Assembly (NCBI RefSeq): GCF_014490035.1
Contig: NZ_CP061008.1
Location: 5,704,001 to 5,768,000, forward strand
Source of the DNA: Achromobacter xylosoxidans
GTDB taxonomy: Bacteria > Pseudomonadota > Gammaproteobacteria > Burkholderiales > Burkholderiaceae_B
Direction of reading: 5' to 3'
DNA length: 64,000 bases
Made by a program: the position numbers and the translations under genes. Within the stretch, counting starts at the first letter, position 1, and every line of letters begins with the position of its first letter. Under the pieces are notes generated by a model. The model was not told the DNA's origin, made no database searches, and worked only from the letters and a program-made list of their open reading frames with translations. Of the stretch, positions 28,240-37,856 are shown piece by piece.

Positions 28240-29139
28240 ATGTCCGTTGCCCTTCTGGTTTTCCCTGATTTCATGCTGGTCGCGCTGGGTTGGGCGCTGC
28301 GTCACAAACTGAATTTCTCGCGCGAATTCTTCGCCGGCACCGAGCGCCTGGTCTACTTCGTCCTGCTGCCCGCGCTGTTGTTCCAGTCCATCCTGCGCAC
28401 CCCCATCACCGCCGGCAACGCCGCCATGCTGCTGCAGGCCTGCGCAGCCGTGATCGCAGCCGGCGTCGCGCTGACGTGGCTGGCGCGCTGGGTGCTGCGG
28501 CCGTCGCCGCTCAGCCTGGCCTCGTCCGCGCAATGCGGCTACCGCTTCAACACCTATCTCGGCCTGGCCTTGTCGGCCAGCCTGGGCGGCGTCCAGGGCC
28601 AGACGGTCATGGCGCTGATCGTGGGCTTCGCCGTGCCGATGGCCAATATGGCGGCGGTCTACGGCCTGGCGCGCCACAGCGGCGGCAACCTGCTGCGCGA
28701 ACTGGCGCGCAACCCGCTGGTCATTTCCACGCTGGCCGGCCTGGCCTGCAATCTGGCCGGCGTGCATCTGCCTGGCCCGCTGGACACGGCGTTGGGGCGC
28801 CTGGGCGCGGCGGCGCTTGCGCTGGGCATCATCTGCGTGGGCGCCAGCCTCTCCTGGGAAGGCGGCAAGGGCCATGGCGCGCTGATCGCCTGGATGCTCG
28901 GGGTCAAGCTGCTGGCGCTGCCCGCGGCCGCCCTGCTGATCGCGCATCTGCTGGCGTTGCCGCCGCTGGAATCGCAGATGCTGCTGTTGTTCGCGGCCCT
29001 GCCCACCGCGTCCGCGGCCTATGTGCTGGCCATGCGCATGGGCGGCGACGGCCGCATGGTGGCCGTACTGATTTCGCTGGGCACGCTGCTGTCGGCGTTG
29101 ACGATCCCACTGTGGCTGATGCTCACCGGCGCAGGCTGA
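28240..29139 (+). CDS. AEC-family (auxin efflux carrier-like) transporter
   Basis: 299 aa inner-membrane protein with about ten hydrophobic segments and no large soluble domain. The first helix block (VFPDFMLVALGWALR), the PALLFQSILR motif and the closing ALPTASAAYVLAMRMGGD are typical of the AEC family, whose bacterial members include malonate and other carboxylate carriers. It is divergent from a Bug gene across 240 bp; a functional link is possible but not shown. A bidirectional terminator follows at 29161. Confidence 0.88.
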   Translation: MSVALLVFPDFMLVALGWALRHKLNFSREFFAGTERLVYFVLLPALLFQSILRTPITAGNAAMLLQACAAVIAAGVALTWLARWVLRPSPLSLASSAQCGYRFNTYLGLALSASLGGVQGQTVMALIVGFAVPMANMAAVYGLARHSGGNLLRELARNPLVISTLAGLACNLAGVHLPGPLDTALGRLGAAALALGIICVGASLSWEGGKGHGALIAWMLGVKLLALPAAALLIAHLLALPPLESQMLLLFAALPTASAAYVLAMRMGGDGRMVAVLISLGTLLSALTIPLWLMLTGAG

Positions 29140-29160
29140 GCGGCAATGCGCCGGCAACGA

Positions 29161-29186
29161 AAAAAGACCGCCGCGGCGGTCTTTTT
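29161..29186. terminator. Bidirectional intrinsic terminator between AEC gene and fumC
   Basis: AAAAAGACCGCC and GGCGGTCTTTTT pair across a 2-nt centre, with T-runs on both strands. It serves the convergent AEC transporter gene (plus) and fumC (minus). Confidence 0.9.
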
Positions 29187-29204
29187 CATGCGCGCACAGC
29201 CTGC

Positions 29205-30602
29205 TTACGAAGACTTGTGCGCGTTGGTCATGGAAGCCGGCACCACCCATTCGGCGAACTGCGCTTCGGTCACGTAGCCCAGCGCCAACGCCGACTCCTT
29301 CAGCGACAGGCCTTCCTTGTGCGCTTTCTTGGCGATCTGCGCGGCCTTGTCGTAGCCGATATGCGGATTCAACGCCGTCACCAGCATCAGCGAACGGTCG
29401 ACCAGTTCGGCGATGCGCTCGCGATTGGGCTCGATGCCGGCGGCGCAATGCTCGTTGAAGCTGGCCATGCCGTCGGTCAGGAGGCGCACCGATTGCAGGA
29501 AGTTGTGGATCACCAGCGGCTTGAACACGTTGAGTTCGAAGTTGCCGCTGGCGCCGCCGATATTGATGGCCACGTCGTTGCCCAGCACCTGCGCGGCCAG
29601 CATCGTGATGGCTTCGCATTGCGTCGGGTTGACCTTGCCCGGCATGATCGAGCTGCCCGGCTCGTTCTCGGGAATGCTGATTTCGCCCAGGCCCGAACGC
29701 GGACCGCTGGACAGCCAGCGCACGTCGTTGGCGATCTTCATCAGGCCGGCGGCCAGCGACTTCAGCGCGCCGTGCGCGAACAGCAGCGCTTCGTGCGAGG
29801 CCAGGCCCTGGAACTTGTTGGGCGCCGACACGAAGGCGGTGCCGGTGGCATGCGCCAGTTCGGCCGAGACCTTGGCGCTGAACTGCGGGTGCGCGTTCAG
29901 GCCCGTGCCCACGGCCGTGCCGCCGATGGCCAACTGGTGCAGACCTGGCAGGGTGGCGCGGATCTGCTGCTCGGCCAGGTCCAGCTGGGCCACGTAGCCC
30001 GACAGCTCCTGGCCCAGCGTCAACGGCGTGGCGTCCTGCAGGTGGGTGCGGCCGATCTTGACGATGTCGTAGAACTCGGCGCTCTTGGCCGCCAGCGTGG
30101 CGCGCAGGGCCTTCAGCGACGGCAGCAGATGATGCTCGACCTGCACCGCCGCCGCCACGTGCATGGCGGTCGGGAAGGTGTCGTTGGACGACTGCCCGCG
30201 GTTGACGTGGTCGTTGGGGTGCACCTTGCGCTCTTCGCCGCGCACGCCGCCCATCAGTTCCGAGGCGCGGTTGGCCAGCACCTCGTTCATGTTCATGTTG
30301 CTTTGCGTGCCCGAGCCGGTCTGCCAGACCGACAGCGGGAACTCGTTGGGCCATTTGCCGGCGATCACTTCATCGGCGGCGCGGACGATGCCATCGGCGA
30401 TCTTCGGATCCAGTTCGCCCAGATCGGCATTGACCTTGGCCGCCGCGCGCTTGAGCCGCGCCATCGCCTCGACCAGCGGGACCGGCATCTTTTCGGTGGA
30501 AATCGCGAAAAAATGCAGCGAACGCTGGGTCTGGGCGCCCCAGAGATGATCCTCAGGGACTTCGATGGGACCAAACGTGTCTTTTTCAATGCGGGTCTTC
30601 AT
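29205..30602 (-). CDS. fumC: Class II fumarate hydratase (FumC)
   Basis: 465 aa iron-free, oxidant-stable fumarase of the citric acid cycle, converting fumarate to L-malate. The superfamily signature [13 protein letters not shown] is present, along with [37 protein letters not shown] and [16 protein letters not shown]. Length is standard for FumC; aspartase is less likely since the early GTQSNMN and fumarase-type DRHIGYDKA-like C-terminal region fit FumC. GGAG precedes the ATG. The genome also encodes a class I fumarase at 59819. Confidence 0.95.
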   Translation of the reverse strand: MKTRIEKDTFGPIEVPEDHLWGAQTQRSLHFFAISTEKMPVPLVEAMARLKRAAAKVNADLGELDPKIADGIVRAADEVIAGKWPNEFPLSVWQTGSGTQSNMNMNEVLANRASELMGGVRGEERKVHPNDHVNRGQSSNDTFPTAMHVAAAVQVEHHLLPSLKALRATLAAKSAEFYDIVKIGRTHLQDATPLTLGQELSGYVAQLDLAEQQIRATLPGLHQLAIGGTAVGTGLNAHPQFSAKVSAELAHATGTAFVSAPNKFQGLASHEALLFAHGALKSLAAGLMKIANDVRWLSSGPRSGLGEISIPENEPGSSIMPGKVNPTQCEAITMLAAQVLGNDVAINIGGASGNFELNVFKPLVIHNFLQSVRLLTDGMASFNEHCAAGIEPNRERIAELVDRSLMLVTALNPHIGYDKAAQIAKKAHKEGLSLKESALALGYVTEAQFAEWVVPASMTNAHKSS

Positions 30603-30765
30603 GGCGCGTGCTACTCCGTGGCGACGTCGATTGCGGCTGGCGGCGGCGCGCCAACCACGATAGTGTTGAGAATGACAATCAGTTATAGGTTAGCAGAAAC
30701 CCGCATTCCTATAATTGCGCAAACATCCGTGCTCCCTCCACCGTTTTTACCACTCGCCCCGCGCC

Positions 30766-31305
30766 ATGTCCGCCCCTCTTTGCAGCCTGACCTTGCACCT
30801 GCCCGACGAAGCCGCCACGGAAGCGCTGGCGCGTCGGCTCGCCCCCCTGGTTTCCGGCGGCCAGGCCGGTCCGGCAGGGGGACACATCCACCTCCAAGGG
30901 GACCTGGGCGCGGGGAAAACCGCCTTCACACGGGCCCTGTTGCGGGAATGCGGCATCACGGGACGGATCAAAAGTCCCAGCTACGCGCTGCTTGAATCCT
31001 ATAAAGTTTCTAACTTATACTTCTATCACCTTGATTTTTATAGATTTAGTGATACGCGAGAATGGTTGGACGCAGGATTCCGGGATTTACTGCGTGACGA
31101 CGCAGTCGTTTTGATCGAATGGCCGGAGCGGGCCGGGGGCCTTTTGCCCCCTCCCGACCTGCTGATTTCCCTAGCCTATGCAGGCGACGGACGCGACGCC
31201 ACCCTGACCGCGTACACCGCTCGAGGACAAACATGGTTGAACGCGATTGTCCCCCCGCCCCAGTCGGCGCCCTCCCCTCGGCAGGCGCCACCCGGCGCCG
31301 CCTGA
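30766..31305 (+). CDS. tsaE: tRNA t6A biosynthesis ATPase TsaE
   Basis: 179 aa P-loop protein that works with TsaB and TsaD to install threonylcarbamoyl on A37 of tRNA. Walker A is GDLGAGKTAF, followed by IKSPSYALLESY (switch segment) and YFYHLDFYRF, all typical of TsaE. I chose the ATG at 30766; the frame is open 17 codons upstream. Codons for roughly residues 75-100 (31001-31060) are strongly AT-rich and include rare TTA and AGA, unlike the rest of the gene. The last 73 nt overlap the start of amiC. The C-terminal tail, rich in Pro and Ala, is longer than in E. coli TsaE (153 aa). Confidence 0.95.
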   Translation: MSAPLCSLTLHLPDEAATEALARRLAPLVSGGQAGPAGGHIHLQGDLGAGKTAFTRALLRECGITGRIKSPSYALLESYKVSNLYFYHLDFYRFSDTREWLDAGFRDLLRDDAVVLIEWPERAGGLLPPPDLLISLAYAGDGRDATLTAYTARGQTWLNAIVPPPQSAPSPRQAPPGAA

Positions 31306-32618
31306 TCAGCGTCGCCGCCACCCTGCTCGTCCTGCCGGTCCTGCCGCGCCTGGCGCAGGCGGCGACCATCCTGGCTGTGCGCACCTGGCCGGCCGACGAA
31401 TACACCCGCGTCACGCTGGAGCTCGACAGCGAGCTCAAGGCTGAGCAGTTCACGCTTGAAAACCCCCACCGCCTGGTGGTGGACATTGAGGGACTGACCA
31501 TCAGCGCGGCCCTGAACGACCTGGTTTCCAAGGTCCGGCCCGACGACCCCTATATCCAGAGCCTGCGCGTGGCGCAGAACCGCCCCAACGTGGTGCGCCT
31601 GGTGTTCGACCTGAAGCAGCCCGTGGCGCCCCAGGTGTTCACGCTCAAGCCCGTGGCCGACTACCAGTACCGCCTGGTGCTGGACCTGTACCCGAAGATC
31701 GCCCAGGATCCGCTGGTCGCGATCCTGAACAAGCAGACCGGCCCCGATGTGGACGACCCGCTGGCCCGCATCCTGGAAGACATCCAGCGCAACCCGGTGA
31801 CCCGCGCCGATCCGCCCGAGCCGCCGCGCGTGCGCGGCCAGCAGCCGGCGCCTCCGCTGCCGACCGCACCCAAGCCACCGCCCGCCACCGCCGGCCGCGG
31901 CAAGCAGCGCATGGTCACCATCGCGCTGGACCCCGGCCATGGCGGCGAAGACCCGGGCGCCATCGGCAGCAGCGGCCTGCGCGAGAAAGACGTGGTGCTG
32001 CGCATCGCCCGGCGCCTGAAGGCGCTGATCGACAGCCAGCCCTACATGCGCGCCTATCTCACGCGAGACGACGACTACTTCGTGCCCCTGCACGTGCGCG
32101 TGCAGAAGGCGCGCCGCGTACACGCGGACCTGTTCATCTCGATCCACGCGGACGCCTGGATCAAGCCTTCGGCCAACGGCTCGTCGGTGTTCGCGCTGTC
32201 GCAGCGCGGCGCCACCAGCGCCCAGGCGCGCTGGATGGCGGACAAGGAAAACGCGGCCGACCTGATCGGCGGCGTCAACCTCGGCAGCCACGACCGCCAG
32301 GTGGCCAAGGTGCTGCTGGACCTGTCCACCACTGCCCAGATCAACGATTCGCTCAAGGTCGGCAGCGCCTTCCTGGACGAAATCAAGAAGATCAACCGCC
32401 TGCACAAGAACAGCGTCGAGCAGGCCGGCTTCGCGGTCCTGAAAGCGCCCGACATTCCTTCGGTGCTGGTCGAAACCGCCTTCATCAGCAACCCGCAGGA
32501 AGAAGCCCTGCTGCGCAGCACCTCGCATCAGGACAAGCTGGCGCAGGCCATGATGACGGGCATCCAGCGTTACTTCACCGCCAATCCGCCGCTGGCGCGG
32601 CTGGGCGACGTAAGCTGA
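31233..32618 (+). CDS. amiC: N-acetylmuramoyl-L-alanine amidase, AmiC type
   Basis: 461 aa periplasmic zinc amidase that splits septal peptidoglycan during cell division. The N-terminus carries a twin-arginine-like signal (TRRRLISVAATLLVLPVLP), as expected for AmiC. An AMIN domain spans about residues 50-150 (VRTWPADEYTRVTLELD), a Pro-rich linker follows, and the Amidase_3 catalytic domain has the zinc-site segments LDPGHGGEDPGAIG, FISIHADAW and VLVETAFISNPQEE. The start lies within the tail of tsaE in another frame, with GAGG just upstream. Activation probably needs an EnvC- or NlpD-type LytM protein encoded elsewhere. Confidence 0.94.
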   Translation: MVERDCPPAPVGALPSAGATRRRLISVAATLLVLPVLPRLAQAATILAVRTWPADEYTRVTLELDSELKAEQFTLENPHRLVVDIEGLTISAALNDLVSKVRPDDPYIQSLRVAQNRPNVVRLVFDLKQPVAPQVFTLKPVADYQYRLVLDLYPKIAQDPLVAILNKQTGPDVDDPLARILEDIQRNPVTRADPPEPPRVRGQQPAPPLPTAPKPPPATAGRGKQRMVTIALDPGHGGEDPGAIGSSGLREKDVVLRIARRLKALIDSQPYMRAYLTRDDDYFVPLHVRVQKARRVHADLFISIHADAWIKPSANGSSVFALSQRGATSAQARWMADKENAADLIGGVNLGSHDRQVAKVLLDLSTTAQINDSLKVGSAFLDEIKKINRLHKNSVEQAGFAVLKAPDIPSVLVETAFISNPQEEALLRSTSHQDKLAQAMMTGIQRYFTANPPLARLGDVS

Positions 32619-32641
32619 CGGCGACGGCTGCCGCCGCATAA

Positions 32642-32677
32642 AAAAGGGCGTTGCGCTTCACGGCGCAACGCCCTTTT
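32642..32677. terminator. Bidirectional intrinsic terminator between amiC and dedA
   Basis: AAAAGGGCGTTGCGC (32642-32656) pairs with GCGCAACGCCCTTTT (32663-32677) around a 6-nt loop, with T/A-runs on both sides. It sits between convergent genes. Confidence 0.9.
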
Positions 32678-32718
32678 CACTGGTTTGACGCGAGTACCGC
32701 AGCGTACGCTGCGGCGCT

Positions 32719-33357
32719 TCACGCGCCGCGCTTGGCCTTGATCAGCTTGAACAGGCCCGCCCCGATCACCGGCACGATGGCGGCGGCCAGGCCCAGCAGC
32801 ACGATGGTGTTCAGGTGTTCGCGCACCAGCGGGATGTTGCCGAAGAAGTAGCCCGCGGCCACCAGGCTCACCACCCACAGCAGCGCGCCCAGGATGTTGA
32901 ACAGCTGGAAGCGGGACTGCGGCATGTCGGCCACGCCCGCGACAAAAGGCGCGAAGGTGCGGACGACCGGAATGAAGCGCGACATCACGATGGTCTTGCC
33001 GCCGTGCTTTTCATAGAACGCGTGCGTGCGCATCAACGCGCCGCGGTCCAGAAAGCGCAGATTCATCGAAAACACGCGCGGCCCGATATAGCGTCCGATG
33101 AAGTAGTTCACCGTATTGCCGGTGATGGCGGCGACAATCAGCAGCCCTCCCATCAGGATCGGATCGATATGCCCGGTGGCGCCGAACGCGCCCGCGATGA
33201 ACAGCAGCGAGTCCCCCGGCAGAAAGGGCAGCACGACCAGCCCCGTCTCCGCAAAAACGATCAGGAACAGCACCAGGTACACCCACACGCCATACTGCGC
33301 GACCCAGACGCCGAGCGTCTTGTCGATGTGGAGCACCATATTGAAAAATTCGAGCAT
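32719..33357 (-). CDS. DedA-family inner-membrane protein
   Basis: 212 aa DedA/SNARE-associated (VTT) protein. DedA proteins act in membrane lipid carrier and proton-motive-force homeostasis, probably as undecaprenyl-phosphate or phospholipid translocases. Diagnostic parts are FAETGLVVLPFLPGDSLLF (re-entrant loop with the conserved Glu), GNTVNYFIGRYIG, and the conserved HGGKTIVMSRFIPVVRTFAP. The ATG chosen has a weak CAGGG leader; the frame is open 17 codons further upstream. It is divergent from mutL across 102 bp. Confidence 0.9.
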   Translation of the reverse strand: MLEFFNMVLHIDKTLGVWVAQYGVWVYLVLFLIVFAETGLVVLPFLPGDSLLFIAGAFGATGHIDPILMGGLLIVAAITGNTVNYFIGRYIGPRVFSMNLRFLDRGALMRTHAFYEKHGGKTIVMSRFIPVVRTFAPFVAGVADMPQSRFQLFNILGALLWVVSLVAAGYFFGNIPLVREHLNTIVLLGLAAAIVPVIGAGLFKLIKAKRGA

Positions 33358-33459
33358 TGAAGCAACCCTGCCAGCGGAATGGGATATCAGTCCGCGACTA
33401 TAGCCCACCCGCCCATGACGCTAAAATCGTCCACATAGCCATACCTGAACGCCAGCCAC

Positions 33460-35418
33460 ATGACCGAACGCCGCTCCATTCTTGCGCTTCCCGACCTGCT
33501 GATCAGCCAGATCGCCGCCGGCGAGGTGATCGAGCGGCCGGCATCCGTGCTCAAGGAAATCCTCGAAAACGCCATCGACGCCGGCGGACGCGCCATTGAA
33601 GTGCGCCTGGAAGGCGGCGGCATACGCCGCATCGCCGTGACCGACGACGGCGGCGGCATTCCGCCCGAAGAGCTGCCGCTGGCGCTTGCGCGCCACGCCA
33701 CCAGCAAGATCCGCTCCTTGAACGAGCTGGAATCGGTGGCATCCATGGGGTTCCGCGGCGAAGCGCTGGCCTCCATCGCGTCCGTGGCCCAGGTCACCAT
33801 CATTTCCCGCACGCGCGACGGCGAGCATGCCTGGCAGATCGATGCCGGCAGCATGCAGGTCAGCCCCGCCTCGGGTCCTCCGGGCACCACGGTGGACGTG
33901 CGCCAGCTGTTCGACGCCGTGCCGGCCCGCCGCAAATTCCTGCGCTCCGAGGCCACCGAGTTCGGCCATTGCGTCGACGCCATGGAGCGCATCGCGCTGG
34001 CGCATCCGCAGATCGCCTTCCGCCTGTTCCATCACGACCGCGCGCAGCGCCAATGGCTGCCCGCCGAACCGCCGCAGCGCATCCGCGACGTGCTGGGCGC
34101 GGAATTCGCCGAACACGGCCTGCTGCTGTCGCATTCCGTCGGCACGGTCAGCCTGGCGGGCATGATCACCCGCCCCACCGCGGCCCGCGCCCGCGCGGAC
34201 CGCCAGTATCTCTACGTGAACGGCCGCTACGTGCGCGACCGCACCGTCAGCCACGCCCTGCGCGCCGCCTACGCCGACGTGCTGCATGGCGACCGCCAGC
34301 CCGCCTACGTGCTGTTCCTGGACATCGACCCGGCCGCCGTGGACGTGAACGTGCACCCAGCCAAGCACGAGGTCCGCTTCCGCGACAGCGGCGCGGTGCA
34401 TCGCTTCGTCTCGCATGCGGTCGGCCAGACGCTGGCGCAGACCGGCGGCGCGTCCGCCGCGACGCCCGCCGCGCAAAACGACGACGCGGACGATGCCGGC
34501 TTCGAAACCGTGGCCCGGCCCGCCGCCGCAACGTCTGACGCCGCCGCGCAAGCGACGCCTTACACGCCAGCCGCCAGCCCCCGGCCCATGGCGGACGCGC
34601 CCCGGCCCGCCTACAACGGCGCCAGCTCACCATCGTCCTACGGCTTGCGTCCATCGCCCGCGCCACAGCGCCCGCACACCCAGGTGCCGTTCCGCCTGCA
34701 TGCCGAACCCGCCGGCATTCCGGCCGCGGACTGGCAATCGCTCTACCGCCCGCTGGATGACGACTCGGCCGCCAAGACCGCGCCGCTGCGCGAACCCGCG
34801 CCGGCTCCCGCCGCCGTCCTGCCCGCGGACGAAGAACATCCGCTGGGCATGGCGCTGGCGCAGCTGCACGGCATCTACATCCTGGCGCAGACCCGCCGCG
34901 GCATCGTGCTGGTGGATATGCATGCCGCGCACGAGCGGGTGGTCTACGAACAGCTCAAGCAAGCCCTGGACGCGCGCAGCCTGCCGCGCCAGGATCTACT
35001 CGTGCCCGTGGTGTTCCATGCCCAGGAAAAAGACGTGGCGCTGGTCGAGGAATACGAAGAACAGCTGAACGAACTCGGCTTCGAAATGCGTCCCTCCGGC
35101 CCCACCTCGATCGCGGTGCGTTCGGTGCCGGCCATCCTGGCCCGCGGCGACATCGAAACGCTGGCCCGCGCCGTGCTGCGCGACCTGGGCGCCGTGGGCG
35201 TTTCGCGCCTGCTGACCGAACAGCGCAACGAACTGCTGTCCACCATGGCCTGCCACGGTTCCGTGCGCGCCAACCGCAAGCTCACCATCGAAGAAATGAA
35301 CGGGCTGCTGCGCCAGATGGAAGCCACCGAACGCGCCGACCAGTGCAATCACGGCCGCCCCACCTGGATCCAATGGTCGGTGTCCGACCTGGACAAGCTC
35401 TTCCTGCGTGGGCAATAA
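33460..35418 (+). CDS. mutL: DNA mismatch repair protein MutL, endonuclease type
   Basis: 652 aa GHKL ATPase that links mismatch recognition by MutS to strand incision. The N-terminal ATPase has [21 protein letters not shown] fragments and [14 protein letters not shown]; a long Ala/Pro-rich linker covers about residues 330-465. The C-terminal domain contains [12 protein letters not shown] from residue 486, one residue away from the consensus DQHA(X)2E(X)4E endonuclease motif, plus [12 protein letters not shown] and CNHGRPT. These mark a MutL that nicks DNA itself, as expected for bacteria without MutH. miaA follows at once. Confidence 0.96.
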   Translation: MTERRSILALPDLLISQIAAGEVIERPASVLKEILENAIDAGGRAIEVRLEGGGIRRIAVTDDGGGIPPEELPLALARHATSKIRSLNELESVASMGFRGEALASIASVAQVTIISRTRDGEHAWQIDAGSMQVSPASGPPGTTVDVRQLFDAVPARRKFLRSEATEFGHCVDAMERIALAHPQIAFRLFHHDRAQRQWLPAEPPQRIRDVLGAEFAEHGLLLSHSVGTVSLAGMITRPTAARARADRQYLYVNGRYVRDRTVSHALRAAYADVLHGDRQPAYVLFLDIDPAAVDVNVHPAKHEVRFRDSGAVHRFVSHAVGQTLAQTGGASAATPAAQNDDADDAGFETVARPAAATSDAAAQATPYTPAASPRPMADAPRPAYNGASSPSSYGLRPSPAPQRPHTQVPFRLHAEPAGIPAADWQSLYRPLDDDSAAKTAPLREPAPAPAAVLPADEEHPLGMALAQLHGIYILAQTRRGIVLVDMHAAHERVVYEQLKQALDARSLPRQDLLVPVVFHAQEKDVALVEEYEEQLNELGFEMRPSGPTSIAVRSVPAILARGDIETLARAVLRDLGAVGVSRLLTEQRNELLSTMACHGSVRANRKLTIEEMNGLLRQMEATERADQCNHGRPTWIQWSVSDLDKLFLRGQ

Positions 35419-35420
35419 GC

Positions 35421-36389
35421 TTGTCGCCGTCCTCCTTCCCCACCGCGGCGCCGCTGGTCATCTGCCTGGCCGGCCCCACCGCGGCCGGCAAAAGCGCTTC
35501 CACCCTGGCGCTGGCCGAGCGCTGGCCGCTGGAAATCGTCAACGTCGATTCGGCCACGATCTATCGCGGCATGGACATCGGCACGGCCAAGCCCTCGCCC
35601 GAGGAACAGGCGCTGGTGCCGCAGCATCTGCTGGACATCCTCGACCCCATTCAGTCGTACTCCGCCGCCGACTTCGTTGCCGACGCGCTGCGCCTGATAG
35701 ACGAGATCCGCGCGCGCGGCCGCATCCCGCTGCTGGCGGGCGGCACCATGATGTACTACAAGGCGCTGCGCGACGGCCTGGACGATCTGCCGCAGGCCGA
35801 TCCGGCGCTGCGCGCCGAACTGGAAGCGCGCGCCGCCGTTCAGGGCTGGCCCGCGCTGCATGCCGAACTGGCGCAGCTGGATCCCGTCACCGCCGCGCGC
35901 CTGGCGCCCAACGACAGCCAGCGCATCCAGCGCGCACTGGAGATCTGCATGCTTTCCGGCCAGCCCATGTCCGCCCTGCTGCTGCGCAGCCAGCGTCCGC
36001 GCGAGGCGACGAGTAACCAGTACCTCACCATCAGCCTGGAACCATCCGACCGCGCCGCGCTGCATGCCCGCATCGAACAACGCTTCGACGCCATGCTGGA
36101 GCGCGGCCTGCTCGACGAAGTCCGCGCCCTGCGCGCCCGAGGCGACCTGCACACTGGCCTGCCCTCGGTCCGTTGCGTGGGCTACCGGCAGATGTGGGCG
36201 CACCTGGACGGCGAGGTCGACCTGGCCACCGCGCGCGAACAAGGCATCGCCGCCACGCGCCAACTGGCCAAGCGCCAGATCACCTGGCTGCGCGCGCAGC
36301 CCGAGCGCGTCATCGTGGACTGCCTGGCGGCGGATGCCGTGGCGCAGACCATCGACGCGATGGCCGTGGCGCTGGCGGGACGCGGCTAG
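35421..36389 (+). CDS. miaA: tRNA dimethylallyltransferase (MiaA)
   Basis: 322 aa enzyme that transfers dimethylallyl from DMAPP to N6 of A37 in tRNAs reading UNN codons. The P-loop is [12 protein letters not shown], followed by [35 protein letters not shown] and the tRNA-binding [11 protein letters not shown] and [13 protein letters not shown]. The best start is TTG at 35421, two nt after the mutL stop, giving normal length; an ATG in the same frame lies within mutL and would add a long unsupported extension. mutL-miaA order is common in proteobacteria; hfq does not follow here. Confidence 0.93.
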   Translation: MSPSSFPTAAPLVICLAGPTAAGKSASTLALAERWPLEIVNVDSATIYRGMDIGTAKPSPEEQALVPQHLLDILDPIQSYSAADFVADALRLIDEIRARGRIPLLAGGTMMYYKALRDGLDDLPQADPALRAELEARAAVQGWPALHAELAQLDPVTAARLAPNDSQRIQRALEICMLSGQPMSALLLRSQRPREATSNQYLTISLEPSDRAALHARIEQRFDAMLERGLLDEVRALRARGDLHTGLPSVRCVGYRQMWAHLDGEVDLATAREQGIAATRQLAKRQITWLRAQPERVIVDCLAADAVAQTIDAMAVALAGRG

Positions 36390-36407
36390 GCGGACGCAGG
36401 CACAAAA

Positions 36408-36431
36408 AAAACCGCGCCGAGGCGCGGTTTT
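36408..36431. terminator. Bidirectional intrinsic terminator between miaA and purM
   Basis: AAAACCGCGCC (36408-36418) pairs with GGCGCGGTTTT (36421-36431), with an A-run before and T's after, placed between convergent miaA and purM. Confidence 0.9.
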
Positions 36432-36449
36432 CATTGCAGACGGCCAGGC

Positions 36450-37499
36450 TTACACCACGAAGGTCTGCGCCATGCCTTCCTTTTGCTCGACGATCTCGCC
36501 CAGCGTGCTGACGGTCTCGCCCTGCTCGCGCAGCGTCGCGGCGATGGCTTCGGCCTGCGCCGGGTCCACCACCAGCACCATGCCGATGCCGCAGTTGAAG
36601 ACGCGGTACATCTCGGTGTCCTCGACCTGGCCCTGCTCTTGCAGCCACTGGAACAGCTTGGGCATTTCCCAGTTGGCGCGGTGCAGCTTGGCCGACAGGC
36701 CGGGCTGCAGGATGCGCGGCACGTTGTCCAGCAAGCCGCCGCCCGTGATGTGGGCCAGGCCCTTGATGCTGGTGCCATGCTTGGCCAGGGCGGCCAGCAC
36801 CTGCTTCACGTAGATGCGCGTCGGCGCCATGACCACGTCGACCATCGGCTGGCCGTGGAAATCGTCGTCGGGCTTGGCGTTGGCGCGTTCGAGGATCTTG
36901 CGCAGCAGCGAATAGCCGTTGGAGTGCGCGCCGCTGGAAGCCAGGCCCAGCACCACGTCGCCGGTCTTGATCGACTGGCCCGTGATGATGGCGGACTTTT
37001 CCACCGCGCCCACCGCGAAACCGGCCAGGTCGTACTCGCCGTCCGGATACATGCCCGGCATTTCGGCGGTTTCACCGCCGATCAGCGCGCAGCCCGACAA
37101 TTCGCAGCCCTTGGCGATGCCGCCCACCACGGCCGCCGCCGTATCCACCGAAAGCTTGCCGCAGCCGAAATAGTCCAGGAAGAACAGCGGCTCCGCGCCC
37201 TGCACCAGGATGTCGTTGACGCTCATGGCGACCAGGTCGATACCCACGGTGTCGTGGCGGTTCCAGTCGAACGCCAGGCGCAGCTTGGTGCCCACGCCGT
37301 CGGTGCCCGAGACCAGCACGGGTTCCTTGTACGACTTCGGCACTTCGAACAAGCCGCCAAAGCCGCCGATACCGGCCAGCACCCCGGGACGCATGGTGCG
37401 CGCCGCAAGCGGTTTGATACGGTCGACCAGGGCGTCGCCTGCGTCGATGTCGACACCGGCATCGCGGTAGGTCATAGGGGCGGTAGGTTGATTCGTCAT
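36450..37499 (-). CDS. purM: Phosphoribosylformylglycinamidine cyclo-ligase (PurM)
   Basis: 349 aa AIR synthetase, fifth step of purine synthesis, closing the imidazole ring with ATP. Visible are [20 protein letters not shown] at the N-terminus, the [14 protein letters not shown] loop, [31 protein letters not shown] and the C-terminal [15 protein letters not shown]. Size matches E. coli PurM (345 aa). It is divergent from hda across 357 bp. purN is not adjacent, unlike in enterics. Confidence 0.96.
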   Translation of the reverse strand: MTNQPTAPMTYRDAGVDIDAGDALVDRIKPLAARTMRPGVLAGIGGFGGLFEVPKSYKEPVLVSGTDGVGTKLRLAFDWNRHDTVGIDLVAMSVNDILVQGAEPLFFLDYFGCGKLSVDTAAAVVGGIAKGCELSGCALIGGETAEMPGMYPDGEYDLAGFAVGAVEKSAIITGQSIKTGDVVLGLASSGAHSNGYSLLRKILERANAKPDDDFHGQPMVDVVMAPTRIYVKQVLAALAKHGTSIKGLAHITGGGLLDNVPRILQPGLSAKLHRANWEMPKLFQWLQEQGQVEDTEMYRVFNCGIGMVLVVDPAQAEAIAATLREQGETVSTLGEIVEQKEGMAQTFVV

Positions 37500-37856
37500 G
37501 AGAAATGCCGTGGGGTATGTAACAATTGCTGGGATTTTGGTGGAACGCCCTGCATTTTACGATGTTGCGGGGACTAGCAGGGATCGGCGCCGCCAAAGCG
37601 CTCCGGACAGGGACCGCGCCGGCTCGCCCGGCCAGGGCGGGCAAGCGGGGCCGGGTCGGCGCAAACCCAAGCCAGTCCAGGCCCGTCGACGCGACACCCT
37701 GGCCCCAGGTGGTTTAAAGTGTAGGGTTGGCCGGTATTGATTTTGCCGGCTCCCGTGGTGGAAACCCCGGGGCCAGTGACGTTTTGACCTGTTGTTTTGA
37801 CCTGTAGCCGTATTGACCCGTACTACCCGCCTCGTTTCGGCACCCTGTAAGCTCCC
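37500..37856. other. 357-bp divergent region between purM and hda
   Basis: No gene is supported here. The purM-proximal part has a short AT-rich stretch at 37515-37565 that could hold the purM promoter. The middle is GC-rich without a clear motif. The hda-proximal 80 bp contain three copies of a TTGACC-type repeat (separate entry). I do not see a recognisable PurR box or DnaA box. Confidence 0.6.
37781..37821. promoter_or_regulatory. Three direct repeats of GTTTTGACCTGT type upstream of hda
   Basis: GTTTTGACCTGT occurs at 37781-37792 and again at 37794-37805, and a variant GTATTGACCCGT at 37810-37821, giving 13- and 16-bp steps. Each contains TTGACC, a good -35 hexamer, so the last copy may be the hda -35 element, with a -10 in the 20-25 bp after it (around CTGTAAG). 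The other copies could be spare -35 boxes or a binding array. Confidence 0.5.
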
